This document shows positions 24,407 through 33,652 of a DNA stretch of 35,562 nt, piece after piece. Location: assembly GCA_910587765.1 (NCBI GenBank), contig CAJUNR010000044.1, positions 1 through 35,562 on the forward strand, written 5' to 3'. The translations under genes and the position numbers were made by a program. Each line of letters starts with the position of its first letter. Within the stretch, counting starts at the first letter, position 1. Below the pieces are notes generated by a model. The model was not told where the DNA came from. It was given only the letters and a program-made list of their open reading frames with translations, and did no database searches. Origin of the DNA: an uncultured Lachnospiraceae bacterium (GTDB lineage Bacteria > Bacillota > Clostridia > Lachnospirales > Lachnospiraceae).

Positions 24407-24556
24407 CACGGTAGCAGTACAGGCGGGCTGCGGCGGGAGCTTCGTTTCAGGCATCATCCGGTTGATGGCAGGAAGAAGGAACCGCGGCAGCCCCTTATGA
24501 TTCTCGGCGTGTACAAAGACGCCGGATTCGGATGAGAAAAGACAGGAGAAGGAGCA

Positions 24557-25246
24557 ATGACGGAAGAGATATCCCGGTTCAGGGAACTGGAGGAGAAGAT
24601 CGGTTATCATTTTCAGAAGCCGGCTCTTCTAAAACGTGCCATGTGCCACAGTTCTTATGCCAATGAGAGAAAAATGGGAAGACTGAACTGCAACGAGCGG
24701 CTGGAGTTTCTGGGCGACGCGGTGCTGGAGCTGGCGACGAGTGAATTTTTGTATGAAAAATATCCCGAGATGCCCGAGGGGGACGCTACGAAGACCCGGG
24801 CGAGCATCGTCTGCGAGCAGAGTCTTGCCGGCTGCGCGGAGAGTATCTCTCTTGGAAGATACATTCTGCTGGGCAGAGGAGAGACGGCCAGCGGGGGGAG
24901 GGAACGCCCTTCGATCACTTCGGACGCGTTTGAAGCGCTGATCGGTGCGATTTATCTGGATGGTGGTTTTACTAGTGCAAAAGAATTTATAAGGAAATTT
25001 GTTCTCAACGATCTGGAGCATAAAAAACTCTTTTTCGATAGTAAGACCATCCTGCAGGAACGGATACAGGCCCACTGTGAGGGAGATCTGCACTACGAAC
25101 TGCTCCGCGAGGAAGGTCCGGACCATCAGAAAATATTCGTCGTCCGGGCCATGCTGGGGGACCGGGTCATCGGGGAAGGGCAGGGACGCACGAAAAAGGC
25201 TGCGGAGCAGGAAGCCGCCTATCACGCCCTGACCGGAAAAATATGA
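24557..25246 (+). CDS. rnc: Ribonuclease III
   Basis: RNase III (229 residues) cuts double-stranded RNA and matures rRNA precursors. The signature 'NERLEFLGDAVLEL' includes catalytic Glu50 and Asp54, and a second acidic cluster lies in 'TSDAFEALIGAIYLD'. A double-stranded RNA binding domain occupies about 155-229 ('KTILQERIQAHCEG' ... 'GRTKKAAEQEAAYHAL'). AGGAGAAGGAG lies upstream of the start. It ends 19 bases before smc, a conserved rnc-smc-ftsY order in Firmicutes. Confidence 0.97.
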   Translation: MTEEISRFRELEEKIGYHFQKPALLKRAMCHSSYANERKMGRLNCNERLEFLGDAVLELATSEFLYEKYPEMPEGDATKTRASIVCEQSLAGCAESISLGRYILLGRGETASGGRERPSITSDAFEALIGAIYLDGGFTSAKEFIRKFVLNDLEHKKLFFDSKTILQERIQAHCEGDLHYELLREEGPDHQKIFVVRAMLGDRVIGEGQGRTKKAAEQEAAYHALTGKI

Positions 25247-25265
25247 CAGGAACAGGAAGGCTTAC

Positions 25266-28200
25266 ATGTATTTAAAATGTATCGAGGTGCAGGGATTCAA
25301 ATCCTTTGCGAACAAAATCGTATTTGATTTTCACAACGGCATCACGGGGATTGTGGGGCCGAACGGTTCCGGCAAGAGCAACGTGGCGGACGCGGTGCGC
25401 TGGGTGCTGGGTGAACAGAGAGTCCGGCAGCTTCGCGGCGGCACCATGCAGGACGTGATTTTCTCCGGAACGGAGAACCGGAAGCCTTTAAGCTGCGCTT
25501 ACGTGGCGATTACGCTGGACAATCAGGATCATCAGCTTCCGGTGGCGTATGAGGAAGTTACCGTCGCCAGAAGGTTATATCGGTCGGGGGAGAGCGAATA
25601 TCTTTTAAACGGGACGGTCTGCCGGCTGAAGGACGTGCAGGAACTGTTCTACGATACGGGAATCGGAAAAGAGGGCTATTCTCTTATTGGACAGGGACAG
25701 ATTGACCGGATCCTGAGCACCAGGCCGGAGGAGTCCAGAGAGCTTTTTGACGAGGCCACGGGCATTGTAAAGTTCAAGAAGCGAAGGAAGACGGCGGAGA
25801 AGAAGCTGGAGGACGAGAAGCAGAATCTCCTGCGCGTCAATGATATTCTGGCCGAGCTGGAGAAGCAGCTCGGGCCTCTGGAACGCCAGTCGGAGAAGGC
25901 CCGGGAGTATCTGAAGAAAAAAGAGACTTTGAAGGAAGTGGAGATTCATATCTTTCTGCTGGAGATGGAGCAGATCAGGGCGCAGGCCGAAGAACTCAAA
26001 AAAGCCTGCGGGATCACGGAAGAGGATATGAAGGAGACCACACAGGCGTTTGAGAATACGAAGCTGGAGTATGAGCGGATCGAGAAGGAGCTGGAGGGCA
26101 TTGAGAGCCGGATTGATCAGGCGAAGGAGGAGGCTTCCGCGGGCCGTCTCAGGCAGCAGCAGGTAAAAGGACAGATTGCGGTCCTGAAGGAGCAGATGCG
26201 TTCGGCGAAAGAGAGCGGCAGGCATTATCAGGAGCGCATGGACAGCATCGGCAGGGAGCTTACTTCCAGACAGGAAGAAGAGCGCGCTGTTCTGCGGGAA
26301 AAGGAAGAACTTGATCTTCAGCTTTCGCAGGCTGAAAAAGTGCAGGAGAAGGCCCAGGAGGCGCTGTCTCTGATCCGGCAGAAGATTCAGGACAGCAGGA
26401 CCAATATGGAGAACAGCAAGAGTGAGATCATCGCTCTTCTGAATCAGCGGTCCTCGATCAAGGGAAAGGTTCAGCGCTATGACGCCATGACCGAGCAGAT
26501 TCAGATTCGGAAAGCAGAAGTGAGTCAGCGCCTGATCCAGATGAAAAGCACGGAGCTGTCTCAGGAAGAACTGCTGCAGGAACAGGAGGAAGTGCTGGCA
26601 AAGCTCCAGGAGGAGCTGTCCGAAAAGCAGCAGGAGCAGGAACAGACCGAGGAACGGATCCGTCAGCTTCAGCAGCAGATCACCATCTGCCGGAAACGGC
26701 TGGAGGACGGTCAGACGGCTTATCACAGGGAAGCTTCCAGACTGGAATCACTGAGGAATCTGGCGGAGCGTTACGACGGATACGGAAACAGCATCCGCAG
26801 GGTCATGGAGTGCAGGGAACAGACACCTGGTATCTGCGGCGTGGTCGCGGATCTGATTCAGACGGAGAAGCGGTATGAGACGGCCGTGGAAACCGCCCTG
26901 GGGGGGAGTATTCAGAATGTGGTGACGGAGGACGAGGAGACCGCGAAGAGGCTGATCGCCTATCTGAAACAAAACCGGTTCGGAAGAGTGACGTTTCTTC
27001 CTCTGACGGCGGTGAAAAATCCGCAGCCATTTCAGAAGGAGCAGGCGCTGAAGGAAGAGGGTGTCATCGGGCTGGCGCATACGCTGGTGGAGACGGAGGA
27101 TCGTTATCGGGATATTATGGCGCAGCTTCTGGGAAGAACGCTGGTGGTCGACCACATTGACCATGCCGTTGCGATTCAGAGAAAATACCGTTACAGCCTG
27201 CGGATCGTGACCCTGGAGGGGGAATCCATGAATCCGGGCGGTTCCATGACCGGAGGCGCGTTTAAGAACAGCAGCAGTCTTCTGAGCAGGAAACGGGAGA
27301 TTGAAGAACTGCGGGAGAAAGTGGAACGCTGCCGTCAGGAAGTGGAAAACGTGCAGAAAAAGCTGGTGGAGATACAAAACGAGAGGAGCAGTTGTTATTC
27401 CAGACTGGATGCGGGAGCCGCCGGCCTGCAGGAGATCCGGGTGCTGGAAAATACGGCCCGGATGAATGTGGAGCAGCTTCAGGAGCAGAAGCGCGCGGCG
27501 GATGAAGACTATCAGCAGTTTCAGAAGGAATGCGCCGAGCTGGACCGCCAGATGGCGGAGATCCAGGAGATGAGGAAGGAAGGCCGGCAGGAACTGAAAG
27601 ATTCCGAGGATATGGAAAAGGCGCACACGTTCGCGGTGGAGACGTACCGGCAGCGTCTGGAGGAAGAACAGGCGGAAGAAGAGGAGGCGGGAAAGCTTCT
27701 GGAGGAGTACCACCTGGATACGGCTTCCATTCGTCAGAAAGCGGAATTTGCGGCCTCCGGCCTGAAAAGAATCCGGGGAGAGCTGCAGCGGCTTCAGGAG
27801 GAGAGCGACGAGCTGAGCAGAAACCAGGAGCGGGTGCAGGAAGATACCCGCAGCAGGGAAGCGGGCATTGAGTCGCTGCAGGCGGAACTGGAGGAGGCGC
27901 AGCAGTCCGTGCTGCAAAAGGAAGAGGACATTCAAAAGCTTCAGACGCAGAAGGAGGAACAGTCGGCTTCACATAAAAATTTCTTCAGCAGAAGAGAGGA
28001 ACTGTCGTCCCATATCAATGAACTGGACAAAGAACTGTTCCGCCTCAACAGCCAGAAAGAACGGCTGGATGAAACTTCGGAAAATCTGAAGAACCATATG
28101 TGGGCAGAATATGAACTGACCTACAACGCGGCGCTTCCGCTCCGGAAAGAAAACGTCCGGAATCTTCAGGAACTGAAGAAAAGCTGCAGCGCCGTAAAGG

Positions 28201-28826
28201 AAGAGATCAAAGGGCTGGGGAACGTCAATGTCAACGCTATTGAGGATTACCGGGAAGTGTCGGAACGCTTCGCCTTTATGGACGGGCAGAGAAAGGATCT
28301 GCAGGAAGCGGAAGAGACGCTGCGGCAGATCATAGCGGAACTGGACAGCGGCATGAAGAAACAGTTCACAGAGCAGTTTCTGCTGATTCAGAAAGAATTT
28401 GACAAAGCGTTCAAGGAACTGTTCGGCGGCGGAAGAGGAACGCTGGAGCTGATCGACGAGGAGGATGTGCTGGAGACCGGCATCCGTATCATCTCGCAGC
28501 CTCCGGGCAAGAAGCTTCAGAACATGATGCAGCTTTCGGGAGGCGAGAAGGCGCTGACCGCGATTGCGCTTCTGTTTGCCATCCAGAACCTGAAACCGTC
28601 GCCGTTCTGTCTTCTGGACGAGATCGAGGCGGCGCTGGACGACTCCAATGTGGTCCGTTTTGCAAAATATTTACATAAACTGACAAAATATACACAGTTC
28701 ATTGTGATTACCCACAGGAGGGGTACCATGAACGCAGCCGACCGCCTGTATGGGATTACCATGCAGGAAAAGGGCGTGTCCACTCTGGTGTCGGTGAATC
28801 TGATCGAAAACGATCTGGACGAATAA
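25266..28826 (+). CDS. smc: Chromosome segregation ATPase SMC
   Basis: This 1186-residue condensin ATPase shows full SMC architecture. The Walker A motif 'GPNGSGKSN' is at 31-39. A long coiled coil follows, then a hinge domain (about 519-655, 'GICGVVADLIQTE' to 'NPGGSMTGGAF'), then the returning coiled coil. The ABC signature 'LSGGEKALTAIAL' is near 1090 and Walker B 'CLLDEIEAALDD' near 1115. It dimerises at the hinge and works with ScpA and ScpB, both encoded near 4.8-6.2 kb. The length is typical. The coding strand's strong Glu/Lys/Gln bias produces long antisense open frames that are artefacts. Confidence 0.98.
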   Translation: MYLKCIEVQGFKSFANKIVFDFHNGITGIVGPNGSGKSNVADAVRWVLGEQRVRQLRGGTMQDVIFSGTENRKPLSCAYVAITLDNQDHQLPVAYEEVTVARRLYRSGESEYLLNGTVCRLKDVQELFYDTGIGKEGYSLIGQGQIDRILSTRPEESRELFDEATGIVKFKKRRKTAEKKLEDEKQNLLRVNDILAELEKQLGPLERQSEKAREYLKKKETLKEVEIHIFLLEMEQIRAQAEELKKACGITEEDMKETTQAFENTKLEYERIEKELEGIESRIDQAKEEASAGRLRQQQVKGQIAVLKEQMRSAKESGRHYQERMDSIGRELTSRQEEERAVLREKEELDLQLSQAEKVQEKAQEALSLIRQKIQDSRTNMENSKSEIIALLNQRSSIKGKVQRYDAMTEQIQIRKAEVSQRLIQMKSTELSQEELLQEQEEVLAKLQEELSEKQQEQEQTEERIRQLQQQITICRKRLEDGQTAYHREASRLESLRNLAERYDGYGNSIRRVMECREQTPGICGVVADLIQTEKRYETAVETALGGSIQNVVTEDEETAKRLIAYLKQNRFGRVTFLPLTAVKNPQPFQKEQALKEEGVIGLAHTLVETEDRYRDIMAQLLGRTLVVDHIDHAVAIQRKYRYSLRIVTLEGESMNPGGSMTGGAFKNSSSLLSRKREIEELREKVERCRQEVENVQKKLVEIQNERSSCYSRLDAGAAGLQEIRVLENTARMNVEQLQEQKRAADEDYQQFQKECAELDRQMAEIQEMRKEGRQELKDSEDMEKAHTFAVETYRQRLEEEQAEEEEAGKLLEEYHLDTASIRQKAEFAASGLKRIRGELQRLQEESDELSRNQERVQEDTRSREAGIESLQAELEEAQQSVLQKEEDIQKLQTQKEEQSASHKNFFSRREELSSHINELDKELFRLNSQKERLDETSENLKNHMWAEYELTYNAALPLRKENVRNLQELKKSCSAVKEEIKGLGNVNVNAIEDYREVSERFAFMDGQRKDLQEAEETLRQIIAELDSGMKKQFTEQFLLIQKEFDKAFKELFGGGRGTLELIDEEDVLETGIRIISQPPGKKLQNMMQLSGGEKALTAIALLFAIQNLKPSPFCLLDEIEAALDDSNVVRFAKYLHKLTKYTQFIVITHRRGTMNAADRLYGITMQEKGVSTLVSVNLIENDLDE

Positions 28827-28859
28827 GCAGCGAAGCTGCATGCAGGAGGTGCCGACATT

Positions 28860-29789
28860 ATGGCAGAAGAAAAAAAGGGGTTTTTCAGGCGCCTGGCGGA
28901 AGGATTATCCAAGACGAGAGATAATATCGTATCCGGCATGGATGCCATATTCAACGGATTCTCGGATATTGACGAGGATTTTTACGACGAGATCGAGGAA
29001 ACGCTGATCATGGGAGATATCGGAATCAACGCCACCACCTCGATCATAGAGAATTTGAAGAAGAAAGTGAAAGAGCAGCACATTAAGAAACCGGAGGAGT
29101 GCAAAGAGCTTCTGATCAACAGCATCCGGGAGCAGATGCAGGTGGGAGAGACGGCGTACGAGTTTGAGCACAGGACGTCCGTCGTACTCGTCATCGGCGT
29201 CAACGGAGTCGGCAAGACTACGTCGGTCGGTAAGCTTGCGGGCAAGCTCAAGGACCAGGGACGCCGGGTGATCCTGGCGGCGGCGGATACCTTCCGGGCG
29301 GCGGCGGGAGAGCAGTTGACGGAGTGGGCGAACCGCGCCGGCGTGGAGATCATCGGCGGCGGAGAGGGCGCGGACCCCGCGTCCGTGGTCTATGACGCAG
29401 TCTGCGCGTCGAAGGCGAGGAAGGCGGACGTGCTCCTGATTGATACGGCGGGAAGGCTTCACAACAAGCGGAATCTGATGGAGGAGCTTCGGAAAATCAA
29501 CCGAATCATCGAACGGGAATATCCGGACGCTTACCGGGAAACGCTGGTCGTTCTGGACGGGACGACCGGACAGAATGCGCTGGAGCAGGCAAGACAGTTT
29601 GGGGAGGCGGCCGAGCTGACAGGAATCATACTGACCAAGCTGGACGGAACGGCCAAGGGAGGGATTGCGGTAGCGATCCAGTCGGAGCTGAACGTGCCGG
29701 TGAAATACATCGGAGTCGGAGAGCACATCGACGATCTTCAGAAATTTGACGCGGACGCGTTTGTGAACGCGCTGTTTCTGGTATCATAA
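28860..29789 (+). CDS. ftsY: Signal recognition particle receptor FtsY
   Basis: FtsY (309 residues) is the membrane-associated GTPase that receives SRP with its ribosome-nascent chain. The N domain (about 1-95) is followed by the G domain with G1 'GVNGVGKTT' from residue 113, 'DTFRAAAGEQL', G3 'DTAGRLHNKRNLMEEL', G4 'TKLDGTAKGG' and the closing 'GVGEHIDDLQKFD'. The acidic A domain of larger FtsY proteins is nearly absent, as is common in Gram-positives. GGAGGTG lies upstream; the gap to smc is 33 bases. Confidence 0.97.
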   Translation: MAEEKKGFFRRLAEGLSKTRDNIVSGMDAIFNGFSDIDEDFYDEIEETLIMGDIGINATTSIIENLKKKVKEQHIKKPEECKELLINSIREQMQVGETAYEFEHRTSVVLVIGVNGVGKTTSVGKLAGKLKDQGRRVILAAADTFRAAAGEQLTEWANRAGVEIIGGGEGADPASVVYDAVCASKARKADVLLIDTAGRLHNKRNLMEELRKINRIIEREYPDAYRETLVVLDGTTGQNALEQARQFGEAAELTGIILTKLDGTAKGGIAVAIQSELNVPVKYIGVGEHIDDLQKFDADAFVNALFLVS

Positions 29790-29868
29790 AAATGATGCAG
29801 ATTCCGCAGATGTTATGCTTTGGAGCAGATAGGGATACAATAGATGTGAAAGAAGGAGATACGGAAAA

Positions 29869-31080
29869 ATGATGACATTGGATCGATTTGAGGAGGCGTG
29901 CGAGGTTGTCGGGAAAGTAACGACCGAGACGCGGCTGATGTACAGTCAGTATTTCAGCGAGAGATCCGGCAATAAAGTATATCTGAAGCCGGAGAATATG
30001 CAGAAGACCGGAGCTTTCAAGATTCGGGGAGCCTATTACAAGATCAGTACGCTGTCGGAGGAAGAACGGGCAAAGGGCCTGATTACGGCGTCGGCGGGCA
30101 ATCATGCCCAGGGAGTGGCGTATGCGGCGAAGGCGTACGGCTGCCGGGCCGTGATTGTGATGCCGACGACAACGCCGCTTATCAAAGTAAATCATACGAA
30201 AGAATACGGAGCGGAGGTGGTCCTCTGCGGAAACGATTATGACGAGGCGTGCGCGCATGCGTACGAGCTGGCGCAGGAACATGGATATACGTTCATCCAT
30301 CCCTTTGACGATCTGGATGTGGCGACCGGGCAGGGAACGATCTCCATGGAAATTTTCAAAGAGCTTCCGCTGGTGGATTATATCCTGGTGCCGATCGGAG
30401 GAGGCGGTCTGGCCGCCGGCGTGGCGACGCTGGCAAAATATCTGAATCCCAAGATCAAAGTGATCGGCGTGGAGCCGGAAGGCGCCAACTGCATGCAGCA
30501 GTCTCTTGAGCGGGGAGAAGTAGTCTGCCTTCCCTCCAGCAATACGATTGCGGACGGCACAGCGGTGCGACAGCCGGGCAAGGCGATCTTCCCCTATATC
30601 CAGGAGAACATTGACCGCGTGATCTCCGTTTCGGACGACGAACTGATCGTGGCGTTTCTGGATATGGTGGAGAATCACAAGATGATCGTGGAAAATTCGG
30701 GTCTTCTGAGCGTGGCGGCGCTGAAACAACTGGAGGCGGTGAACAAGAAAGTGGTCTGCATATTAAGCGGCGGAAATATGGATATCATCACCATGTCTTC
30801 GGTGGTGCAGCACGGGCTGATTCAGAGAGACCGGATTTTCACCGTGTCCGTACTGCTGCCGGATAAGCCGGGCGAGCTCGTTCATGTGGCGTCTTTGATC
30901 GCCGGCCAGCAGGGCAACGTGATCCGCCTGGATCACAATCAGTTCGTCAGCACGAACCGGAACGCCGCCGTGGAACTGAAGATTACGATGGAGGCGTTCG
31001 GGACGGAACATAAGGAACGGATTATAAGAGAACTGGAGAACAGCGGATACCGGCCGAGACTGATCCGGGCGAATCCGTAG
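29869..31080 (+). CDS. ilvA: Threonine ammonia-lyase (dehydratase) with ACT domain
   Basis: This 403-residue PLP enzyme converts threonine to 2-oxobutanoate and ammonia. The PLP lysine is Lys51 in 'KTGAFKIRGA', the phosphate-binding loop is 'GGGGLAAG', and the C-terminal 80 residues form one ACT-like domain ('VSVLLPDKPGELVHVASLIAGQQGNVI'). The size and single ACT domain match the short biosynthetic/catabolic type found in Clostridia, so the symbol ilvA or tdcB cannot be settled. AAGGAGA precedes the double ATG. No T-box or leader peptide is visible in the 79-base gap after ftsY. Confidence 0.9.
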   Translation: MMTLDRFEEACEVVGKVTTETRLMYSQYFSERSGNKVYLKPENMQKTGAFKIRGAYYKISTLSEEERAKGLITASAGNHAQGVAYAAKAYGCRAVIVMPTTTPLIKVNHTKEYGAEVVLCGNDYDEACAHAYELAQEHGYTFIHPFDDLDVATGQGTISMEIFKELPLVDYILVPIGGGGLAAGVATLAKYLNPKIKVIGVEPEGANCMQQSLERGEVVCLPSSNTIADGTAVRQPGKAIFPYIQENIDRVISVSDDELIVAFLDMVENHKMIVENSGLLSVAALKQLEAVNKKVVCILSGGNMDIITMSSVVQHGLIQRDRIFTVSVLLPDKPGELVHVASLIAGQQGNVIRLDHNQFVSTNRNAAVELKITMEAFGTEHKERIIRELENSGYRPRLIRANP

Positions 31081-31104
31081 GAGAGGCGTCTGCGCGTATA
31101 AAAC

Positions 31105-31298
31105 GTTACTTTTCATCTCACGTCATCCGGACGCCTGATGCGGGCAGATGATCCTTCCAGACCCCGCTCGCGCTTAATGAAGGGACGCAGCGGTACTAAG
31201 GCGCGAAAGGACCGCGCCTAAGGACCGGCGCCCTTCAATGGGTCTTTCAGGAAAATCTGCCCACATCAGGCTGAAACCGGCGTAGGTGTGAAAGCAAC
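31105..31298 (+). repeat. MITE-like palindromic repeat, copy E
   Basis: Full-length forward copy with tips GTTACTTTTCAT and GTGAAAGCAAC. Arms GCCTGATGCGGGCAGATGAT and ATCTGCCCACATCAGGC pair. The central stem AAGGCGCG pairs with CGCGCCT. Flanks TATAAAAC (31097-31104) and GATAAAGC (31299-31306) match at 6 of 8 bases. It fills most of the 258-base gap before the C_GCAxxG gene; no gene lies in that gap. Confidence 0.87.
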
Positions 31299-31338
31299 GA
31301 TAAAGCGGCGGACAGAACAAAAACAGGAGGAAACGAGT

Positions 31339-31755
31339 ATGGAGAGCAGAGTGGAAAATGCGGCGGAGAGACATAAGAGCGGATATAACTGTTCACAGGC
31401 GGTTGTATGCACTTACTGCGATCTTCTGGGAATTGAGGAACAGGCGGCTTTTCGCATGAGTGAAGGGTTCGGCGCCGGCATGGGTAATATGGAGAGTACC
31501 TGCGGCGCGCTGTCAGGCGCCGTGATGCTGGCGGGTCTGAAAAGCAGCGACGGATGTCTGGAAGCGCCGAAGACGAAAGGGAAGACCTATCAGCTTGCGA
31601 AAGAGATCGCCCGGCGCTTTAAAGAACAATGCGGTTCCTCTGTCTGCAGGGAGATTAAAGGAGTCGGGACCGGAACGGCGAAATACGGCTGCAGAGACTG
31701 TGTGCGGGCGGCAGCCGCGATCGCGGAGGAAGTTCTGTTTGGAGAAAACGCATGA
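31339..31755 (+). CDS. C_GCAxxG_C_C family redox-type protein
   Basis: This is a 138-residue cysteine-rich protein. The family signature is 'YNCSQAVVCTYC' followed by 'STCGALSGAVMLAG'. The cysteines visible are 18, 24, 27, 55, 73, 98, 103, 118 and 121, with the closing pair in 'CRDCV'. Members are thought to be redox or metal-cluster proteins, but the function is not known. AGGAGG fixes the start at 31339, not 31288. Its stop overlaps the ATG of homoserine dehydrogenase (ATGA at 31752), so the two are translationally coupled. Confidence 0.88.
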   Translation: MESRVENAAERHKSGYNCSQAVVCTYCDLLGIEEQAAFRMSEGFGAGMGNMESTCGALSGAVMLAGLKSSDGCLEAPKTKGKTYQLAKEIARRFKEQCGSSVCREIKGVGTGTAKYGCRDCVRAAAAIAEEVLFGENA

Positions 31756-33065
31756 GTAAATACAGGGAAATCAAAGCCGCGCTTCTGGGAGCGGGTACGG
31801 TCGGAGGCGGAGTTTACCGGCTGCTGCAGATGAGAAAGGAAGAGATGCTCTTCAAGATTCAGGCTGATCTCACGATCAGCAGAGTACTGGTAAGGGATGC
31901 CGGGAAGAAACGGGAGGGCATTCCGCAGGAAATTCTTACGGACGACTGGAAAAGTATTCTCGACGATCCGAAGATTCAGATTGTGATCGAGCTGATGGGT
32001 GGCATCGAGCCGGCGCGCACGTATATTCTCGAGGCTCTGGAAGCGGGAAAGCATGTGGTGACAGCCAATAAAGACCTGATGGCAGAGTATGGCAGGGAAT
32101 TGATGGAGGCGGCGGAGCGAAACGGCTGCGATCTGCAGTTTGAGGCGGCAGTCGGCGGCGGTATCCCGATTATCCGTCCGCTGAAAGAATGTCTGGCGGG
32201 CAATGAGATCACAGAAGTGATGGGAATTGTCAACGGAACGACCAACTATATCCTGACGCGCATGACCGAGGACGGCATGGATTTTGCGGAAGCTTTGAAA
32301 AAAGCGCAGGAACTGGGATTTGCGGAAGCGGATCCGACGTCCGATATTGAGGGACTGGACGCAGGTCGCAAGATGGCGATTCTCGCTTCCATTGCCTTTC
32401 ATTCCAGAGTGACCTTTCAGGACGTGGACGTCAAGGGAATCACAAAGATTACGGCGAAGGACATCCGCTATGCAAAAGAGTTCGGCTATACATTAAAGCT
32501 CCTCGGAGTGGCGCGGAATCTGGACGGAGAGATGGAAGTGGGCGTCTTTCCGATGATGATTCCTTCCGGTCATCCGCTGGCGCATGTGAAAGACGCGTTC
32601 AACGCGGTCTTTGTCCACGGAGACGCGGTGGACGACGCGATGTTCCAGGGAAAGGGAGCCGGAGAACTGCCGACCGCCAGCGCGGTCATGGGAGATGTGA
32701 TCGACGTTGCCAGAAACATGCAGTACGGCTGCTGCGGGCGGATCGGCTGCAGCTGCTACCGGGAACTTCCCATGAAATCACCCGGAGAATCGAGGCACCG
32801 CTATTTTCTGCGGCTGATCGTGGAGGACCGTACGGGAATCCTGGCGGGCGTCGCCGGAGTGCTGGGCAACAACAGCGTGAGCATCAATCAGGTGATCCAG
32901 AAACCCGCGGTAGACGGAGTGGCGGAGCTGGTGGTCATTACCGATAAGGTGGAGAAGCGCCACCTGAAGGACGCGCTGGTCATCTTCGGAGAGATGTCGA
33001 TGATCCGGGAAGTGGCGTCTGTGATCCGCGTGTATTCTCAGAGGCAGGGAGACGATCTGCTCTGA
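31752..33065 (+). CDS. hom: Homoserine dehydrogenase
   Basis: This 437-residue enzyme reduces aspartate semialdehyde to homoserine, the branch point to threonine and methionine. The NAD(P)-binding loop is G13-A-G-T-V-G18. The catalytic domain signatures are 'GGIPIIRPLKECLAGNEI', 'GIVNGTTNYILT' and 'GFAEADPTSDIEGLDAGRKMAILA'. The C-terminus carries an ACT domain ('RYFLRLIVEDRTGILAGVAGVLG') that probably senses threonine. The length is normal. Threonine dehydratase lies just upstream, so synthesis and use of threonine are encoded close together. Confidence 0.96.
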   Translation: MSKYREIKAALLGAGTVGGGVYRLLQMRKEEMLFKIQADLTISRVLVRDAGKKREGIPQEILTDDWKSILDDPKIQIVIELMGGIEPARTYILEALEAGKHVVTANKDLMAEYGRELMEAAERNGCDLQFEAAVGGGIPIIRPLKECLAGNEITEVMGIVNGTTNYILTRMTEDGMDFAEALKKAQELGFAEADPTSDIEGLDAGRKMAILASIAFHSRVTFQDVDVKGITKITAKDIRYAKEFGYTLKLLGVARNLDGEMEVGVFPMMIPSGHPLAHVKDAFNAVFVHGDAVDDAMFQGKGAGELPTASAVMGDVIDVARNMQYGCCGRIGCSCYRELPMKSPGESRHRYFLRLIVEDRTGILAGVAGVLGNNSVSINQVIQKPAVDGVAELVVITDKVEKRHLKDALVIFGEMSMIREVASVIRVYSQRQGDDLL

Positions 33066-33218
33066 CGGAAAATCCGTGTTCTGGAATTTTCTGGAACCGT
33101 TTCCGCAGATTACCGGCAGCGTCGGTCCGCGGATTTACACGCGGTGGCTGATATTTCCTGCGAGTCTGTCCCGCAGATGGGCACACTTATATTGTGTAAC
33201 TCAGAAAGGAGAGCGCCA

Positions 33219-33530
33219 ATGGAAATCAGGAAGATTACCGGAGACAATTTTCAGACTGAAGTGACAGAGGCCGGCGGTCCGGTCCTTCTGGACTTTTACG
33301 CGGACTGGTGCGGACCCTGTAAGGCACAGCACCCGGTTCTGGAACAGGCGGCGGAGGAAGCGTGCGACGTCAAATTCTGCAAAGTCAATATTGACGACGA
33401 CCCGCAGCTCGCGGAGCGCTTCGGCGTGACGCATGTGCCGACGATGCTTGTCATGAACGGGGAGAAGATATATAAAACCATTCAGGGGTTTCATCCGCTG
33501 GAGGAGATACTGGAGTATCTGGAGATGTAA
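33219..33530 (+). CDS. trxA: Thioredoxin
   Basis: This 103-residue thioredoxin reduces protein disulfides in the cytoplasm. The active site is Cys31-Gly-Pro-Cys34 in 'DWCGPCKAQHP', and the cis-proline loop reads 'VTHVPTMLV'. GAAAGGAGAG before 33219 sets the start; the longer frame from 33144 adds a tail with no family match. It is separated from hom by 153 bases and followed by a strong terminator. Confidence 0.94.
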   Translation: MEIRKITGDNFQTEVTEAGGPVLLDFYADWCGPCKAQHPVLEQAAEEACDVKFCKVNIDDDPQLAERFGVTHVPTMLVMNGEKIYKTIQGFHPLEEILEYLEM

Positions 33531-33600
33531 CTGTCTGCGGAAGGGAACCGAAACTGTCCCGGGGACGGCAGTTGTCAGAGCGTATCAATAATGGTAGCGG

Positions 33601-33635
33601 AACCGGCGCAGCCTGCGGGCTGCGCCGGTTCTTTT
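33601..33635 (+). terminator. Strong intrinsic terminator after trxA
   Basis: A perfect 13-base stem, AACCGGCGCAGCC with GGCTGCGCCGGTT, has a four-base loop and is followed by CTTTT. Confidence 0.88.
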
Positions 33636-33652
33636 GGAACGGTAACTTAGTC

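Noticed and set aside
24407..24556. Small RNA gene between acpP and rnc
   Set aside because: Inverted repeats (GGGCTGC/GCAGCCC and CGGCGT/ACGCCG) exist, but there is no promoter or terminator, and leader or spacer structure explains them.
26748..27935. 395-codon minus-strand frame (and a 373-codon one at 25605-26726) opposite smc
   Set aside because: Leu/Phe-rich shadow of the Glu/Lys/Gln-rich coiled-coil codons of SMC; no ribosome site or motif.
10118..31298. The scattered repeats as a CRISPR array or tRNA cluster
   Set aside because: Copies are kilobases apart with no spacer pattern, and no cloverleaf or CCA-type end is visible.
33144..33530. Longer thioredoxin start at 33144
   Set aside because: Extra 25 residues have no thioredoxin match, and the strong ribosome site precedes 33219.
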